From positions 141,774-205,773 of the forward strand of contig NZ_QJJZ01000011.1 of the NCBI RefSeq assembly GCF_003201775.1: 64,000 nt of DNA. The letters run 5' to 3'. Made by a program: the position numbers and the translations under genes. Source of the stretch: Arenibacter sp. ARW7G5Y1 (GTDB lineage Bacteria; Bacteroidota; Bacteroidia; Flavobacteriales; Flavobacteriaceae). Shown piece by piece: positions 17,968 to 29,200 of the stretch. The first letter of the stretch is position 1. Each line of letters starts with the position of its first letter. The notes beneath the pieces were generated by a model that had not been told where the DNA came from, made no database searches, and was given only the letters and a program-made list of their open reading frames with translations.

Positions 17968-18918
17968 TCACATACTTCCATCCATTTTAAACTTAAGCTG
18001 GGTGTCACTGCTCCATGTCTCTCCCGCCTTTACCTCCATTGGGGTATCATTCACCAGGTTGCGGTAATATTTGCTGTAATTGGTAACATCCCAAATAAAT
18101 TGAATGGCCACATCATTGTTTATGTTAAACTCGCTCCCCACCACCACAGAGGTACCATTGGATTTGTTCCAGACATAGGCTGTATTGCCCATATCATTTA
18201 TTTTTCTGTCTCCCGATCTGTCCAAAGTATATACCTCCGAAGTGTCCGATTGGCAAAACTCCCCTATGTCCGTTGCAATACAGGAAATGGACATATATCC
18301 TATGGCTATGGTACCGTTCAGTTCCCAGCTGATTTTGTTTTGGGATTCGTAACCGCTATGCCGAAAAACAGATCGTTTTACATGCCTGGCCTCAATAGCG
18401 GGTTTTAACTTGCTGGTCTCCCCTTCCCTGGCCGTTCTAAACATTTTGGACGTTTGTCTATAGCTAAATTCCCGGCAAGGCCTTAAGTTGAAGCTCGATG
18501 ATAATTCCTCCCCGGAGAGCAATTTTTCATCCATATAAAATGCAACGTCCACCAATTTCTCGTCCCCGTGCCAACCCCCGGTAAAATCTATGGCATCCTT
18601 GGATCTATAAACACATTCCGACTCCCCCTTTGCCAGGGCTTTTAATCCGGTGGCTTCCATGGCAACGCCATTAAATCTGTATATATTGGCCCTTTGCAGT
18701 CTAAATTGATCGGTATTCACCAAGGCCGAGGTATCCAGTTCATGGGCTATTTCAAAACCATAGTAATAAGCCGTATTACCAGTATCCTGCACATAGACCG
18801 TAAATTTTTTGCGGCCCTCAAAACCCTTGGTCTCATAAGTAACATAGCACGCCTTATTGGATTTTTCCTCCGAAGTGAAATTGAACGCTAACAACAGTAT
18901 TAAAATTATTTGAGCCAT
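17968..18918 (-). CDS. secreted hypothetical protein at the end of the PUL
   Basis: 316 residues with a short N-terminal signal peptide (MAQIILILLLAFNF region). The mature part is rich in beta-strand patterns and aromatic residues, with scattered cysteines (for example around ECVYR, RPCREF, SISCIATDIGEFC), suggesting disulphide-stabilised sheets. I do not recognise the family. It starts 35 bases after the NamZ gene stop on the same strand, so it is probably the last gene of the PUL transcript. A 90-base fragment of a sister copy lies just downstream. A binding or lyase-like role towards the PUL substrate is possible but unproven. Confidence 0.7.
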   Translation of the reverse strand: MAQIILILLLAFNFTSEEKSNKACYVTYETKGFEGRKKFTVYVQDTGNTAYYYGFEIAHELDTSALVNTDQFRLQRANIYRFNGVAMEATGLKALAKGESECVYRSKDAIDFTGGWHGDEKLVDVAFYMDEKLLSGEELSSSFNLRPCREFSYRQTSKMFRTAREGETSKLKPAIEARHVKRSVFRHSGYESQNKISWELNGTIAIGYMSISCIATDIGEFCQSDTSEVYTLDRSGDRKINDMGNTAYVWNKSNGTSVVVGSEFNINNDVAIQFIWDVTNYSKYYRNLVNDTPMEVKAGETWSSDTQLKFKMDGSM

Positions 18919-18953
18919 GGTTCCTAATGGGAATTATAATCAATTAAAACAAT

Positions 18954-20147
18954 TTATATGGTGTGGCCCCCATAAAGTTTTACGGTATTGAGCTGTTGGC
19001 GATAGGCAGCCAGGTCTTCAAAGGAATCCAACATTTCCATGGAGCCCTGCTTCTCTACCCAGTTTCTCAATTTGTCGGTTCCATTAATAATATCGATCGG
19101 CTCTTTTTCATAATTATACTCATAGGGTGGTTTTAGCCATTCAAAATCCTCGCCAAGATGATGGTATAATTCCCTTAGAAGAAATTGTCCTACCCGCCAA
19201 GGCTTAAATATCTTCTTATCCGTTACATGGATCTGGAATCCACCACACGCCACATCGGTATATTTATGGAAGGTTGGGATGTACACTATAGGACGAAAAG
19301 TAAATCCCTGTAACTTGTTTTCTAGGGCTTGGGCGTTCAAATGGTTGGCGTAAAAGGAAAAAGGTTCCATCTTGGGATGGCCCACAATCTCAAGGGGTTG
19401 GGTGGTTCCCCTTCCTTCACTTAAATTGGTCCCTTCAAAGAGTACGGTACTTGGAAAGGTGAAGGCACTTTCATGCCGCGCCAGATTGGGCGAGGGTAAA
19501 AGCCAAGGCAATTTGGTGTCCTCAAAGGCCATTTCCCGTTGCCAATCCCGCATCTTAATAACTTTAAGGTTAGCCTTTTTGGTAGTCCAATAATCCTGAT
19601 GCATTAATGCAACTTCTCCAATGGTCATCCCGTGCCGTACGGGTATGGGGTGTCTCCCTATAAACGATTGATATTCCAAGTTCAATATGTTCCCTTCAAT
19701 ATCCTTTCCATTCAGGGGATTTGGTCTGTCCAATACTAGAATCTCAATATCCCTATCCCCACATTTTTCCAATAAAAGGGTAAGGGTGTAAATATAGGTG
19801 TACATTCTACAACCCACGTCCTGCAGATCCACAAAAAGATGATCTATCCCTTCCAACATTTCATCGGTAGGAATCCTGGTTTCCGAATAGAGCGAAAATA
19901 CGGGGATATTAAAATAGGGATGCATCGTATGATCGGTCTCTATCATGTTGTCTTGGGCATCCGTTGAAAAACCGTGTTGAGGCCCAAAAATCTTTACAAA
20001 CCTGGAGCCGAACATTTCCTTAAAGCGGAAGGCTGCATGGACACATTGGGAATCTACGGAGGCATTGTGGCACAGCAAAGCTACATTGCCCTTAAAACGC
20101 CCATGATCGTTTATCAAAACCTCTAAACCAGTGGTGACTCTTTTCAT
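18954..20147 (-). CDS. namZ: exo-beta-N-acetylmuramidase NamZ (DUF1343, GH171)
   Basis: 397 residues from the ATG at 20147; a TTG start at 20165 would add six residues. Family signatures are clear: GPQHGFSTDAQDNMIE, FVDLQDVGCRMYTYIYTL, VLDRPNPLNG, PSPNLARHES and EGTNLSEGRGTTQP. NamZ enzymes release terminal N-acetylmuramic acid from MurNAc-GlcNAc chains. Known examples are largely exported, but here no signal peptide is visible (the N-terminus is MKRVTTGLEVLINDHGRF), suggesting a cytoplasmic enzyme acting on imported disaccharides. It follows the DUF6259 gene after 127 bases within the PUL. Confidence 0.85.
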   Translation of the reverse strand: MKRVTTGLEVLINDHGRFKGNVALLCHNASVDSQCVHAAFRFKEMFGSRFVKIFGPQHGFSTDAQDNMIETDHTMHPYFNIPVFSLYSETRIPTDEMLEGIDHLFVDLQDVGCRMYTYIYTLTLLLEKCGDRDIEILVLDRPNPLNGKDIEGNILNLEYQSFIGRHPIPVRHGMTIGEVALMHQDYWTTKKANLKVIKMRDWQREMAFEDTKLPWLLPSPNLARHESAFTFPSTVLFEGTNLSEGRGTTQPLEIVGHPKMEPFSFYANHLNAQALENKLQGFTFRPIVYIPTFHKYTDVACGGFQIHVTDKKIFKPWRVGQFLLRELYHHLGEDFEWLKPPYEYNYEKEPIDIINGTDKLRNWVEKQGSMEMLDSFEDLAAYRQQLNTVKLYGGHTI

Positions 20148-20274
20148 TTTGTGTGGTTTTAGCAAAGTTGATTAGCCCGGGACTACTTACTGTTCGCCCC
20201 GGGCAATCTAACAACTAACTCTAACAACTAATGCTAACTCTAATTAACATTACTTTTCTACTCCCAGAAAGGCC

Positions 20275-22548
20275 CTATGGTGATGGAATAATTTCAATAA
20301 GGCACACTTCCCTGGGTTTTAATTGATGTTCTACGGTAATGGCATGGTCCTTATAAGAGGTCAACAATTTCCTGCCATCATTGTTTATTATATAGATCTC
20401 CCCGCTCGAAGGAAGGTCGTAATCCTTGGTGTCCACATCAAAGTTAATGAGCATATGCTTTTCACTTATACTGGTCAAGGCTATACCAACATTGCCATCA
20501 TCGGCTTTCCATGCCCCGGCATATGCCAAGGGATACTTCTTTTTATAAGCGGTAACATTCTTGCCCTTTCTTCCTGCGTAAATGGACAATTTGGAAATAT
20601 TCAGCTCCTCTTCCGGAATTTGCATGGAGGGCGCTCTTAAGAATTTTCCGTGTAATAGATACTTTAGTCCTTGATATCTAATTTTTGCCAAATTCAGTAA
20701 ATAATCAATTTCCTCTTTTCTTTGGGTATCCAAAAAACTGTGGTAATTGGAAATGGTCGGCTGCATTCCCCAAACATAGGACCTGGCCTGCTCCATTAAA
20801 AATTGCTTGTTAAATATGGGGTCCAAGGGTTGTTCCTGATTACTGGGGGCAAATTCCTTAGGCCATAACTCGTCATAAGGTGGTGTAACCAAGGAGGAAT
20901 AATTACCGTAGGTAATGGCATATTCATGATATACCGCCTGAAAAAATGGAATGGTTTCCCATTGACCAATACCGGAATACCGTTCCCTACTTACTTGGAG
21001 GGTCAAGAAAAGATCCAAGTAGGGCATCCAACTTTCGTTACCGTGCTCCCCTGCCAAAATGGGTTCCTTAACAATGGAAATTTTGGAGCGAATTTGATCT
21101 GTAAGCAATCCAAAATTCTTTAGCCAATAATTCCCGTTACCTATTTCATGTCCGTGAGCTTTATCATAACACACTTTTGTCATACAGGCCTGGTCCATAT
21201 AAACACCATTGGTACCATAGGTATTTACGGCGCTTTCGGACAGGGAGGTATATTTATCTTTCCAGAATTGGGTTCCCATACACATGTTTGTGAGGGAATT
21301 GCCCGTAAAAATATTATAGGCATGGGATCTGAGATTCCCATTTATATCCTTTACGGCATGTACCGCTGCATTTTCGGTTTTCCAGCTCTCTGTAGAATCG
21401 CCCCACTGAAAGGAATTCATATAGACTATGGAGTGTACCCCTTTTTGTTGCGCCAACTTCATCGCCTTGATAAATGACTCCCCTCCTTCCCTTGGCGGAA
21501 AGTATTCCGGAAAACCTTCATCATAGGAGCACCCATGCCACCAGTGCCAAAATACATTGACAGGTAACCCCAATTTTTCTTTTAATTCCGTGGCCGGTAA
21601 CAGGACATTATCGGACCTACCCCTATTCCATACCCACAAAGCGGTTTCCTCCAACCAATCAGGATTTAGACCTTTCTTAAACCTGCTTTCAGCGGACCAT
21701 TTCTGTTGGGAGCCCCATTCCCTATACTCTTCGGCAGCGGTAATCCAATCTCCCTTAAACGATCCTATTACAGCTTCATAGGTTGGAGAATATGAATTGG
21801 CATTGGCATCAAAGGAAGGATAATTGGACATTTCATAAGTTAAATTATTGGCCCCGTCCAAATCAAAGGAAAAACCTTTCCTGTAGGTGAGTGTATCGTT
21901 CGAAGCAAGATATAGACCAATTTTATCAGCATTGTACAATGCCAAACATTGTAATGAAAGATGATCGGGGTAAACCCACTCCATTCTCTTTTCTTCCGTT
22001 TTTTTTGCCGAAAGAATTCCCCTCGGGTCTGTTAAAAGTTCTCCCATTATTTTGGGAAGGGCCAATTTTTCCTGCCTTAAATCCTTAAACCCGTTAATCT
22101 TGGGAAAGACCACCGTATTGATTTCTTTGCCCTGCGTGCCATCCAGGGAAATTTTCCAATAGGACAAGGCCTTGTCCCTATCGAGTTTAATTTCTGCGGT
22201 AACGGTGAGTTCCTTATTGTTATCCCCTTTAAAATTCTCCCATTTTAACACCAAGGTCAATGGGTCCAATTTTGAATATTCAAAATCCAAGGGTAGCTGT
22301 AAGGAATCCTGGGCCTGATTGAAATCAATCTCCCATGGCAATTCCATGGTCTTCTTGTCATCCAAAAATTCATAGCCATGAATCAAATCCTGGAAAACAA
22401 CCAGTGAACCATTCTCCTTGCTAAAACTTAATTTTATTTTACCGTTGTCTATTGTTAAATCCTCTCCGTTATTGGTATTACAAGAGACCAGTGCTGCCAG
22501 CACGGTAAAACACAAAAGCATCCAATAATAATTTTTAATCGTTTTCAT
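20275..22548 (-). CDS. DUF6259 lipoprotein, glycoside-hydrolase-like
   Basis: 757 residues. Signal peptide with lipobox LAALVSC. An N-terminal beta-sandwich (about 30-290) is followed by a TIM-barrel-like region with VFWHWWHGCSYDEGFPEYFPP, SIVYMNSFQWGDS, GTNGVYMDQACMTK and PILAGEHGNESWMP, then a C-terminal beta domain. This matches DUF6259, which occurs in polysaccharide loci and resembles clan-D or GH-A hydrolases in layout; the reaction is not established. Acidic candidates lie in GVYMDQ and AGEHGNE. It starts 23 bases after the GH42-like gene, so the two are co-transcribed. Confidence 0.75.
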   Translation of the reverse strand: MKTIKNYYWMLLCFTVLAALVSCNTNNGEDLTIDNGKIKLSFSKENGSLVVFQDLIHGYEFLDDKKTMELPWEIDFNQAQDSLQLPLDFEYSKLDPLTLVLKWENFKGDNNKELTVTAEIKLDRDKALSYWKISLDGTQGKEINTVVFPKINGFKDLRQEKLALPKIMGELLTDPRGILSAKKTEEKRMEWVYPDHLSLQCLALYNADKIGLYLASNDTLTYRKGFSFDLDGANNLTYEMSNYPSFDANANSYSPTYEAVIGSFKGDWITAAEEYREWGSQQKWSAESRFKKGLNPDWLEETALWVWNRGRSDNVLLPATELKEKLGLPVNVFWHWWHGCSYDEGFPEYFPPREGGESFIKAMKLAQQKGVHSIVYMNSFQWGDSTESWKTENAAVHAVKDINGNLRSHAYNIFTGNSLTNMCMGTQFWKDKYTSLSESAVNTYGTNGVYMDQACMTKVCYDKAHGHEIGNGNYWLKNFGLLTDQIRSKISIVKEPILAGEHGNESWMPYLDLFLTLQVSRERYSGIGQWETIPFFQAVYHEYAITYGNYSSLVTPPYDELWPKEFAPSNQEQPLDPIFNKQFLMEQARSYVWGMQPTISNYHSFLDTQRKEEIDYLLNLAKIRYQGLKYLLHGKFLRAPSMQIPEEELNISKLSIYAGRKGKNVTAYKKKYPLAYAGAWKADDGNVGIALTSISEKHMLINFDVDTKDYDLPSSGEIYIINNDGRKLLTSYKDHAITVEHQLKPREVCLIEIIPSP

Positions 22549-22571
22549 GTGTCTTTCTTTAAGATTATAAT

Positions 22572-24563
22572 TTAGTCTTCCAAGGGGTTGACTCTTAAGA
22601 GTACTGTTGATTTTGGTTTCAATGTCAATTGGAACTGTCTAGTGGCATCATGTAGTATTTTATTCTCCAATGGATCTATCACCTGGGCCTTAAATGGAAA
22701 ATTGATGGTCCTTTCCCCACCTTCTATGGTATGTATACCCATCCAGTTTCGGCCAATATAGAATACATCCTCCGTATCTATATACCTATGTACACCTGCC
22801 TTTCCCCATCTTTCTCCCAATTCCGAAGCCGACCATTTAAATTTTCCGTCCATATACAACTCCCCTTCGTTTGGATCGAAAATTTTGGTTCCTTTGCCAT
22901 TGGTCCATAGTACGGTTATTCCCCTTTTGTTCCACTTTTTTATTCGGGATTCCTCCTTGGAGGTGAGTTCAAGAAACCCCATTAGCCAAACTACCTTATA
23001 TTGGGTGGTTGGCATGCTTTTTAGATCCGTACGAAGAAATAGGTCGTACGAAGTCCCTGTTTTGGCGAGTGGATAACGATTGGATAAAATATTCTCTGTA
23101 AGATGTCCATAGGTGGGATCCCAAAAAGAGATTTCTTCATCCACCACTACCCCTATCTGTGGTTTCATTCTTTCACCTTGGGATGGGGGAAATGTGCTGT
23201 GGAATTGCTGTGTTTTGGCTAAAACATCCAATAGTTCAGGATCACTAAACCATCCGCCCCACATATCGAACCACCAGCCTCCATATCCATAGGCCAACAT
23301 TCTTGCCGTGTTTTTCAATAAAAAGGATACCGAAGTGTCCATGTCCTCCGGGCCTAACCATACCCCGCTCTCATACTGTCCTGGAGGTGCTATCCCGGTT
23401 GATCGATCTTTCAACAAGGTAGTTATGGACGTTCTGGTATCGTTTTCCGTAAGCCATAATTTACCATGGAGGTGAACCGAGTTGATAGCTGCCATTGCTG
23501 GCCAATCCTCCCCTATTACTCTATTATAAACATTTGGACTCGAGAGATAATCCAGGTCCGGACAATCCAACAACTTCGCCAAGGCCCCGTGTCCGCGCCT
23601 AGCGTCCCCTACAAAATAGTGGTATCCGGAAAAGGCTCCCGTTAAAAGATAGCCATGACTCTTTTCTTTTACAATTTTGCTGAAATAGGCAATATTGTTG
23701 ACCAAGACCTCTGCTTGGAAGCGATACGTATCAATATAGTTCCGATCCTGATCGGGATTCCTCCATTCCCTGCGTTTGGCAGGTTCATCAATATTGGCCA
23801 ATTGGGCATTTTCAAAAGTCAGGGAAGGGTTGTTCCATGCCTTTTGCAAGGCATTATTGTTTTTATAACTTTCCTTTAACCATTGTCTGAATGCTTGTAA
23901 ACGTACCGGATTTTGATCCTGATATTGCTTGGGATGATAAAACCATTCCTCTGTTAGGCCACTGGCAACATGGATTCCGGCCAAATAGGGGGAGTATTCG
24001 GAAGCCAAAAGCCAATCCAAACAGTCACGGAATACCTCTGCTGTTTTTTTCCTCCAGACTTCCGAGGCGAAGCATTGACGAAAAATGGTACCATCCGGGA
24101 GGTGTGCGGCTGCTTCCGGATATAATTGTGTCCACCATTCCGGTGGGTCCAAATAGAAACGGATAATAACTTTTGCCTTGGGATCTGCTTTAATAATCTT
24201 TTCAAAATCCTTGACCAATCCACTAAAATCGTATTTGCCTTCAGCCAACCAAATGGGAGTCCTAAAAGCACCTATACCCGAAACAGTATTGATTCCCCCT
24301 TCACCCAAATAGGCCGGAATGTTGTAAATATGGATTCCGGTTGCCGATATTTCCTTGTAAAATTCCTCCTCGCCCAAATAGGACATATAGGCATAAGGTG
24401 GATAGGTTTCACCGTCGATTACCAGGGAGGGATTACCTTCTGTCCATTTTATGGCCGCCTTGGATTGGGCTTGGATCTTTATATTCCCCATAAAAAACAA
24501 GCCTATAAGGAGAAGAAAAAAATAAGTGCTATTAAACAAGAGCCAAGTATTGCGTTTTTTCAT
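22572..24563 (-). CDS. exported GH42-like (clan GH-A) glycoside hydrolase
   Basis: 663 residues with a signal peptide ending near IKIQAQ. The barrel part shows GIHIYNIPAYLG, VIIRFYLDPPEWWTQLYP, IHVASGLTEEWFY (candidate acid/base Glu205/206) and GKLWLTENDTRTS (candidate nucleophile Glu373), followed by a GH42-type trimerisation-like domain (VGVVVDEEISFWDP, YKVVWLMGFLELTSKEE) and a C-terminal beta domain. GH42 enzymes are beta-galactosidases, but this outlying group may use other glycosides. Part of the SusD-GH42-DUF6259-NamZ series. Confidence 0.75.
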   Translation of the reverse strand: MKKRNTWLLFNSTYFFLLLIGLFFMGNIKIQAQSKAAIKWTEGNPSLVIDGETYPPYAYMSYLGEEEFYKEISATGIHIYNIPAYLGEGGINTVSGIGAFRTPIWLAEGKYDFSGLVKDFEKIIKADPKAKVIIRFYLDPPEWWTQLYPEAAAHLPDGTIFRQCFASEVWRKKTAEVFRDCLDWLLASEYSPYLAGIHVASGLTEEWFYHPKQYQDQNPVRLQAFRQWLKESYKNNNALQKAWNNPSLTFENAQLANIDEPAKRREWRNPDQDRNYIDTYRFQAEVLVNNIAYFSKIVKEKSHGYLLTGAFSGYHYFVGDARRGHGALAKLLDCPDLDYLSSPNVYNRVIGEDWPAMAAINSVHLHGKLWLTENDTRTSITTLLKDRSTGIAPPGQYESGVWLGPEDMDTSVSFLLKNTARMLAYGYGGWWFDMWGGWFSDPELLDVLAKTQQFHSTFPPSQGERMKPQIGVVVDEEISFWDPTYGHLTENILSNRYPLAKTGTSYDLFLRTDLKSMPTTQYKVVWLMGFLELTSKEESRIKKWNKRGITVLWTNGKGTKIFDPNEGELYMDGKFKWSASELGERWGKAGVHRYIDTEDVFYIGRNWMGIHTIEGGERTINFPFKAQVIDPLENKILHDATRQFQLTLKPKSTVLLRVNPLED

Positions 24564-24732
24564 TTCAACTAAAATTAATGAATATGTAAATGATTATTTA
24601 CAAACGGCTGATTTCCATCCCTATAAAAATTGAATATAGGACATAGAGCAACAGCCTTGACATTCCATAGGAATCATGATCATTACCCTTGGAAATAGAG
24701 CAGTTCCATTTAAGGAAAATATGGGATATTAA

Positions 24733-24765
24733 ATCGGAGAAGCGGCAAAAGACCACTTCTCCGAT
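24733..24765 (-). terminator. hairpin after susD
   Basis: Ten-base arms ATCGGAGAAG (24733-24742) and CTTCTCCGAT (24756-24765), extended by further pairs, followed on the minus strand by a TTTAATAT stretch. It lies just after the SusD stop and probably lowers read-through into the enzyme genes. Confidence 0.65.
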
Positions 24766-24780
24766 CCAAATTTTAAAACA

Positions 24781-26223
24781 CTAGTAGCCCGGATTTTGGT
24801 CAGCCTGGCTGATATCTGGATTAGTATCTATTTCCTGTTGTGGAATGGGCCACAATAAATGAACATCCTGTACGGTTTTCCCTGTGTTCTGTAAGACCAA
24901 TTCTTTGGCTTTATCAGTACGTTTTAGGTCGAACCATCGTTTTCCTTCCATATAAAGTTCGTAAGCCCTTTCCTGTAAAACAGTTTCCCTAAAAGACTCC
25001 GCCGTCCACCCACTACTTGGGTAATCAACCGGTGAGGCTAGGTTGGTGGGATACCCATAACCTCTCCTTTTTATTTTATTCAAGCTTTCAAGAGCCAAGG
25101 CGGATACCGAATTATCGGCCATTGCAGAAGCTTCCGCATATATTAGCAGAACATCGGCATATCGCAAAATTGGATAATCATTGGCGTGACCTTCCCTTTC
25201 CGGGGAATCTGGATCCCTGAATTTACTGCATAGAATTGGGGTAGAAGACGGCAAGGTTTCCAATTCCCCTGTACTCCTATTTACATACTCTGTAAATACG
25301 TTCCACTCCTTTCGCAGATCGGCATCGTCCCAATTGTCAAAAAATGGTCCAGGTACGGAATAAATAACATAATTACCGAAGGGAGAAAATTGCGTTTCAC
25401 TCCATAATAGGTTCATAGGCCATCCCCAGCCATCCTGATGGCTAAACTTCATGTAAAAAATCTCTTCAGAGGAACCATTCACAGAGGGTCCGAAAATATT
25501 ATTGAAATCGGCGCTGGCTGCTACCTCAATCAACGAAAACATTCCAGAATCGATTACTTCCTGTGCTTTATCCCTAGATAAACCATAGTCTTTGTGGTCT
25601 AGGTAAACTTCGGCAAGCATTGATTTTGCGGACCATTTTGAAGGTCTTCCAAACTGGGTCGGGGTAGCCGGCAAATCGGTTTCACCTGCTTTTAAATCGT
25701 CTATAATAACTTGATATACCTCTTCAACTGTTCTGCGACCTGTATCTTCCCCTTCTTCTTCCAGGTAAATTGGAACGCCTCCCCAATTTCTCACAAGATG
25801 ATAATAGCAGTAGGCCCTCATAAACTTGGCTTCACCTATCAAAGCTTTTTTGTCCGTATCGGATAGATCAATATTATCGATCATGGAAATGGCAATGTTG
25901 GCGTTTCTGATGCTTTGATAAAAGCGCTCCCACATGGTACCGGCCCTATTGATATTGGTTTGGTCAAATCCCTGATACTCACCTAAGGGCTGTGTTGAAC
26001 CCCTTCCATTTGCATAATCTGCCTGGATATCGAGCATTAGCATATAAAGCGATCTGAAATTATTCCTGGCGGGGACGTAAATGGCATTTACGGCGGCTAC
26101 GGCATCATCCATATTGCCGTAAAAGTTATTCTCAGTAAGTCTGTCCTCAGGAACTTCATCCAGGAAATCGCTGCACGATATAATGGACAGAAAAATTAGT
26201 GTATATGATAGTATTTTTTTCAT
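24781..26223 (-). CDS. SusD/RagB-family glycan-binding lipoprotein
   Basis: 480 residues. Signal peptide with lipobox LSIISC, then the conserved SusD start SDFLDEVPEDRLTENNFY. The helical TPR scaffold includes AKFMRAYCYYHLVRNWGGVPI and YPILRYADVLLIYAEA, and the C-terminus shows ERAYELYMEGKRWFDLKR and LWPIPQQEIDTNP. It is the lid of the outer-membrane SusC transporter and binds oligosaccharide at the surface. The gene follows susC after 30 bases on the same strand, a standard pair. Confidence 0.95.
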   Translation of the reverse strand: MKKILSYTLIFLSIISCSDFLDEVPEDRLTENNFYGNMDDAVAAVNAIYVPARNNFRSLYMLMLDIQADYANGRGSTQPLGEYQGFDQTNINRAGTMWERFYQSIRNANIAISMIDNIDLSDTDKKALIGEAKFMRAYCYYHLVRNWGGVPIYLEEEGEDTGRRTVEEVYQVIIDDLKAGETDLPATPTQFGRPSKWSAKSMLAEVYLDHKDYGLSRDKAQEVIDSGMFSLIEVAASADFNNIFGPSVNGSSEEIFYMKFSHQDGWGWPMNLLWSETQFSPFGNYVIYSVPGPFFDNWDDADLRKEWNVFTEYVNRSTGELETLPSSTPILCSKFRDPDSPEREGHANDYPILRYADVLLIYAEASAMADNSVSALALESLNKIKRRGYGYPTNLASPVDYPSSGWTAESFRETVLQERAYELYMEGKRWFDLKRTDKAKELVLQNTGKTVQDVHLLWPIPQQEIDTNPDISQADQNPGY

Positions 26224-26253
26224 GATATTTTCTAATATTTTAGTAATAAATAT

Positions 26254-29200
26254 TTATAAGTTAATTCTAACACCTAACATGAACGTCCTGGTGTCAGGAT
26301 ATCCGAACTGATCTATCCCTTTAGAAATCCCACCTCCATGAGTATTGAGTGTAGGTGAATAAAATGAATAATTCGTAAAGGTGGCCAGATTCTGTATATT
26401 AACAAATATCTGAGAATTGTGAATTGGCAAGGATTTAAAAGTATCCCCTTTCAAGGTATATGACAGGCGTACATTCTTAATTTGAACATAGGAGCCGTCT
26501 TCAATGAACCTATCCGAACCTTGGTATCTTGTATTGGAACTTATCTTTGGATATTTGGCATTTGGATCGGGATTCTCTGCTGTCCAATAATTGCCTAAAA
26601 CATCTCGAATCTGATTAATTCCGAAACTAAATCCATCCGCCACATTGGACAAATTGTAATTTAGTATATCGTTACCTTGGGAACCACTTACCAATACTGT
26701 TAATCCGAAGTTCTTATAGCTCATATTGCTATTGATCCCAAAAATAAAGTCCGGGTTTGGATCCCCTATAATTTGTCTGTCCAAACTATTGATGGTACCA
26801 TTTACATCCGTATCAACGTAATTGATCAGCCCATCATCGGTGAGTCCGTCTTCCACGAGGCCATAAAAGACTCCAACGGGATGGCCTTCACGAACCAAAC
26901 TCATTGCAGGAAGTGCATTTCCTAGTCCAACTCCAAAAATATCGCCACCTTCGGGCAAACTCAATACCTTGTTGCGATTGGACGAAAAATTAACCCCTAG
27001 GTCCCAACTGAAATCTCCTTCCAAAACCCTTGAATCCAATGATACTTCAAATCCTCTATTTTCCATACTGCCCAAATTTGTGGTTTGGGAAGTATATCCA
27101 GATGACAAAATAACGGGTATGGAAGCCAGCAGATCTTCTGTCTTTTTATAGTAGTAGTCAAAAGTAACTTGAAATCTATTTCTAAATAATCCAAAGTCGA
27201 CCCCAAAATCTGTTTGAGCCGTAGTTTCCCATTTTAGATTGGGGTTTGGCATAGAACTTCCCGGTGCATACCCTATATTAATATTGTCGTCAAAGACGGT
27301 TTGGGAACTGGATAGTATAGAGAGCGATTGATATGGTGAAACTGCCGTATTCCCGGTTTTACCCCAACTGGCCCTTAACTTTAAATTGCCAATAAGATCG
27401 TTTTCCTTTAAAAAATTCTCCTCACTTACCCGCCATGCCAGGGCTGCGGAAGGGAAGTAACCCCATTTATTTGCTTTGCCGAATACAGAAGAACCATCGG
27501 CCCGTATACTGGTAGTAAGTAAATATTTACCCTTATAACCGTAGTTTAGTCTTCCTAAACCTGAAAGTATGGAGTATTCACTACTTGCTGAAATAGGGGT
27601 TCCAGGGGAACTACCAGCCTGTATGCTGTTATTCTCAAGAATATCTGATAAAAATCCAGTAGAAGAAGCACTTAAGGATTGATTTGATGTTTTTTGGGAA
27701 GTGATCCCTCCCATAACTTTTAGATCGTGATCGTTATTAATTTCCTTGGAATACGTCAATAGGTTCTCGTTAACTATATCCGTAAATTCCCTATAGGAAA
27801 TTGAGGCGGATCCTGTTGCGGAGGGTTGAAATATTGATGGGGAGTAATTGTCGCCCCTAGTATTCTCATATTGCACCCCTATAGAAGAATACAGCACCAA
27901 ATCCTTGGTGATTTTACCTTCTGCAATTATATTGAGCAGTAATGCATTCTCCCTGGATAATTGTTTCCTTTCCAATGCCATGGCCACAGGGTTCTCCACT
28001 ATATCCGGACTAAAGGCATAAGGTCTAACATTGCTATATTCACCATCACTGTTAAACACAGAAACTGTAGGTGGGGAAATAAGGGCCCCGCTCAACACAC
28101 CAGCTCCCCGTTCTGTATTATTACTGAATATATTATTGTTTTTCTTTCTACTCAATATATTATTAAATGAAACCTTCCATTTGGAATTGATCTTATGCTC
28201 CAGGCTAGATCTTAATTGTAAATATTCGTAACCCGAGTTTATGATAATTCCCTCTTGATTAAAATAATTACCAGAAACATTGAACACCGTTTTATCATTA
28301 CCTCCCGAAACTGTTATTGAATGGTTTTGAATCACTGCATTCTGAAATATTTCGTCTTGCCAGTTGGTACCATTTTCAAAGGATGCAATTTCAGCATTGG
28401 TAAAATAAGGAGCTATGTTATCGTTGGAGGCCCTCACATTGGCAAGGGTAGCAAACTCCTTGGCGTTTAACATGTCTATGGTGTTATTCACTTTTTGGAA
28501 TCCGGTATATCCATTGTATTCAATGGAAGTCTTGCCTTCCTTGCCTTTCTTTGTGGAAACAATAACCACTCCATTTGCTCCTCTTGCCCCATAAATTGCG
28601 GTAGAAGAAGCATCCTTTAAAATTTCTATTGATAAAATATCATTGGGATTGATGGAACTTAGATCTCCGATAATAGGGAAGCCATCAACAACATATAAAG
28701 GATTGTTACCCCCCAAAAGTGAATTTCCCCCTCTGATCAGGACACTTAGACCACTACCTGGTTGTCCTGAATTTTGTAGAATCTGAACTCCCGTAGCTAC
28801 TCCGGACAGTGCCTGCACCGGATTGCCCACCGCCTGCAAACTAACGGCTTCACCTTTAATGGAAGCTACAGAACCGGTTAGGTCACTTTTCCTTACCTGT
28901 CCATATCCCACTACCACAACCTCTTCCAGTCCAGCGGCACTTTCCTGCAGGGTTATAGTCATGTTGGTTTGTCCGTTGACCAATATCTCCTTAGTAGCAA
29001 AACCAAGATAGGATACCACCAATTCTGGATTGGCCGAGGACAATTCTATTTCAAATTGTCCATCAAAATCGGCTGTTACCCCGTTCACTGTACCTTTCTC
29101 CACAACATTGGCACCCGAAAGTGGAGTTCCGTTATTGTCTACAATTGTTCCACTTACCGTTAGTTGTGGTTTGGCAATCTTATCAATTTTAGGCATTGGG

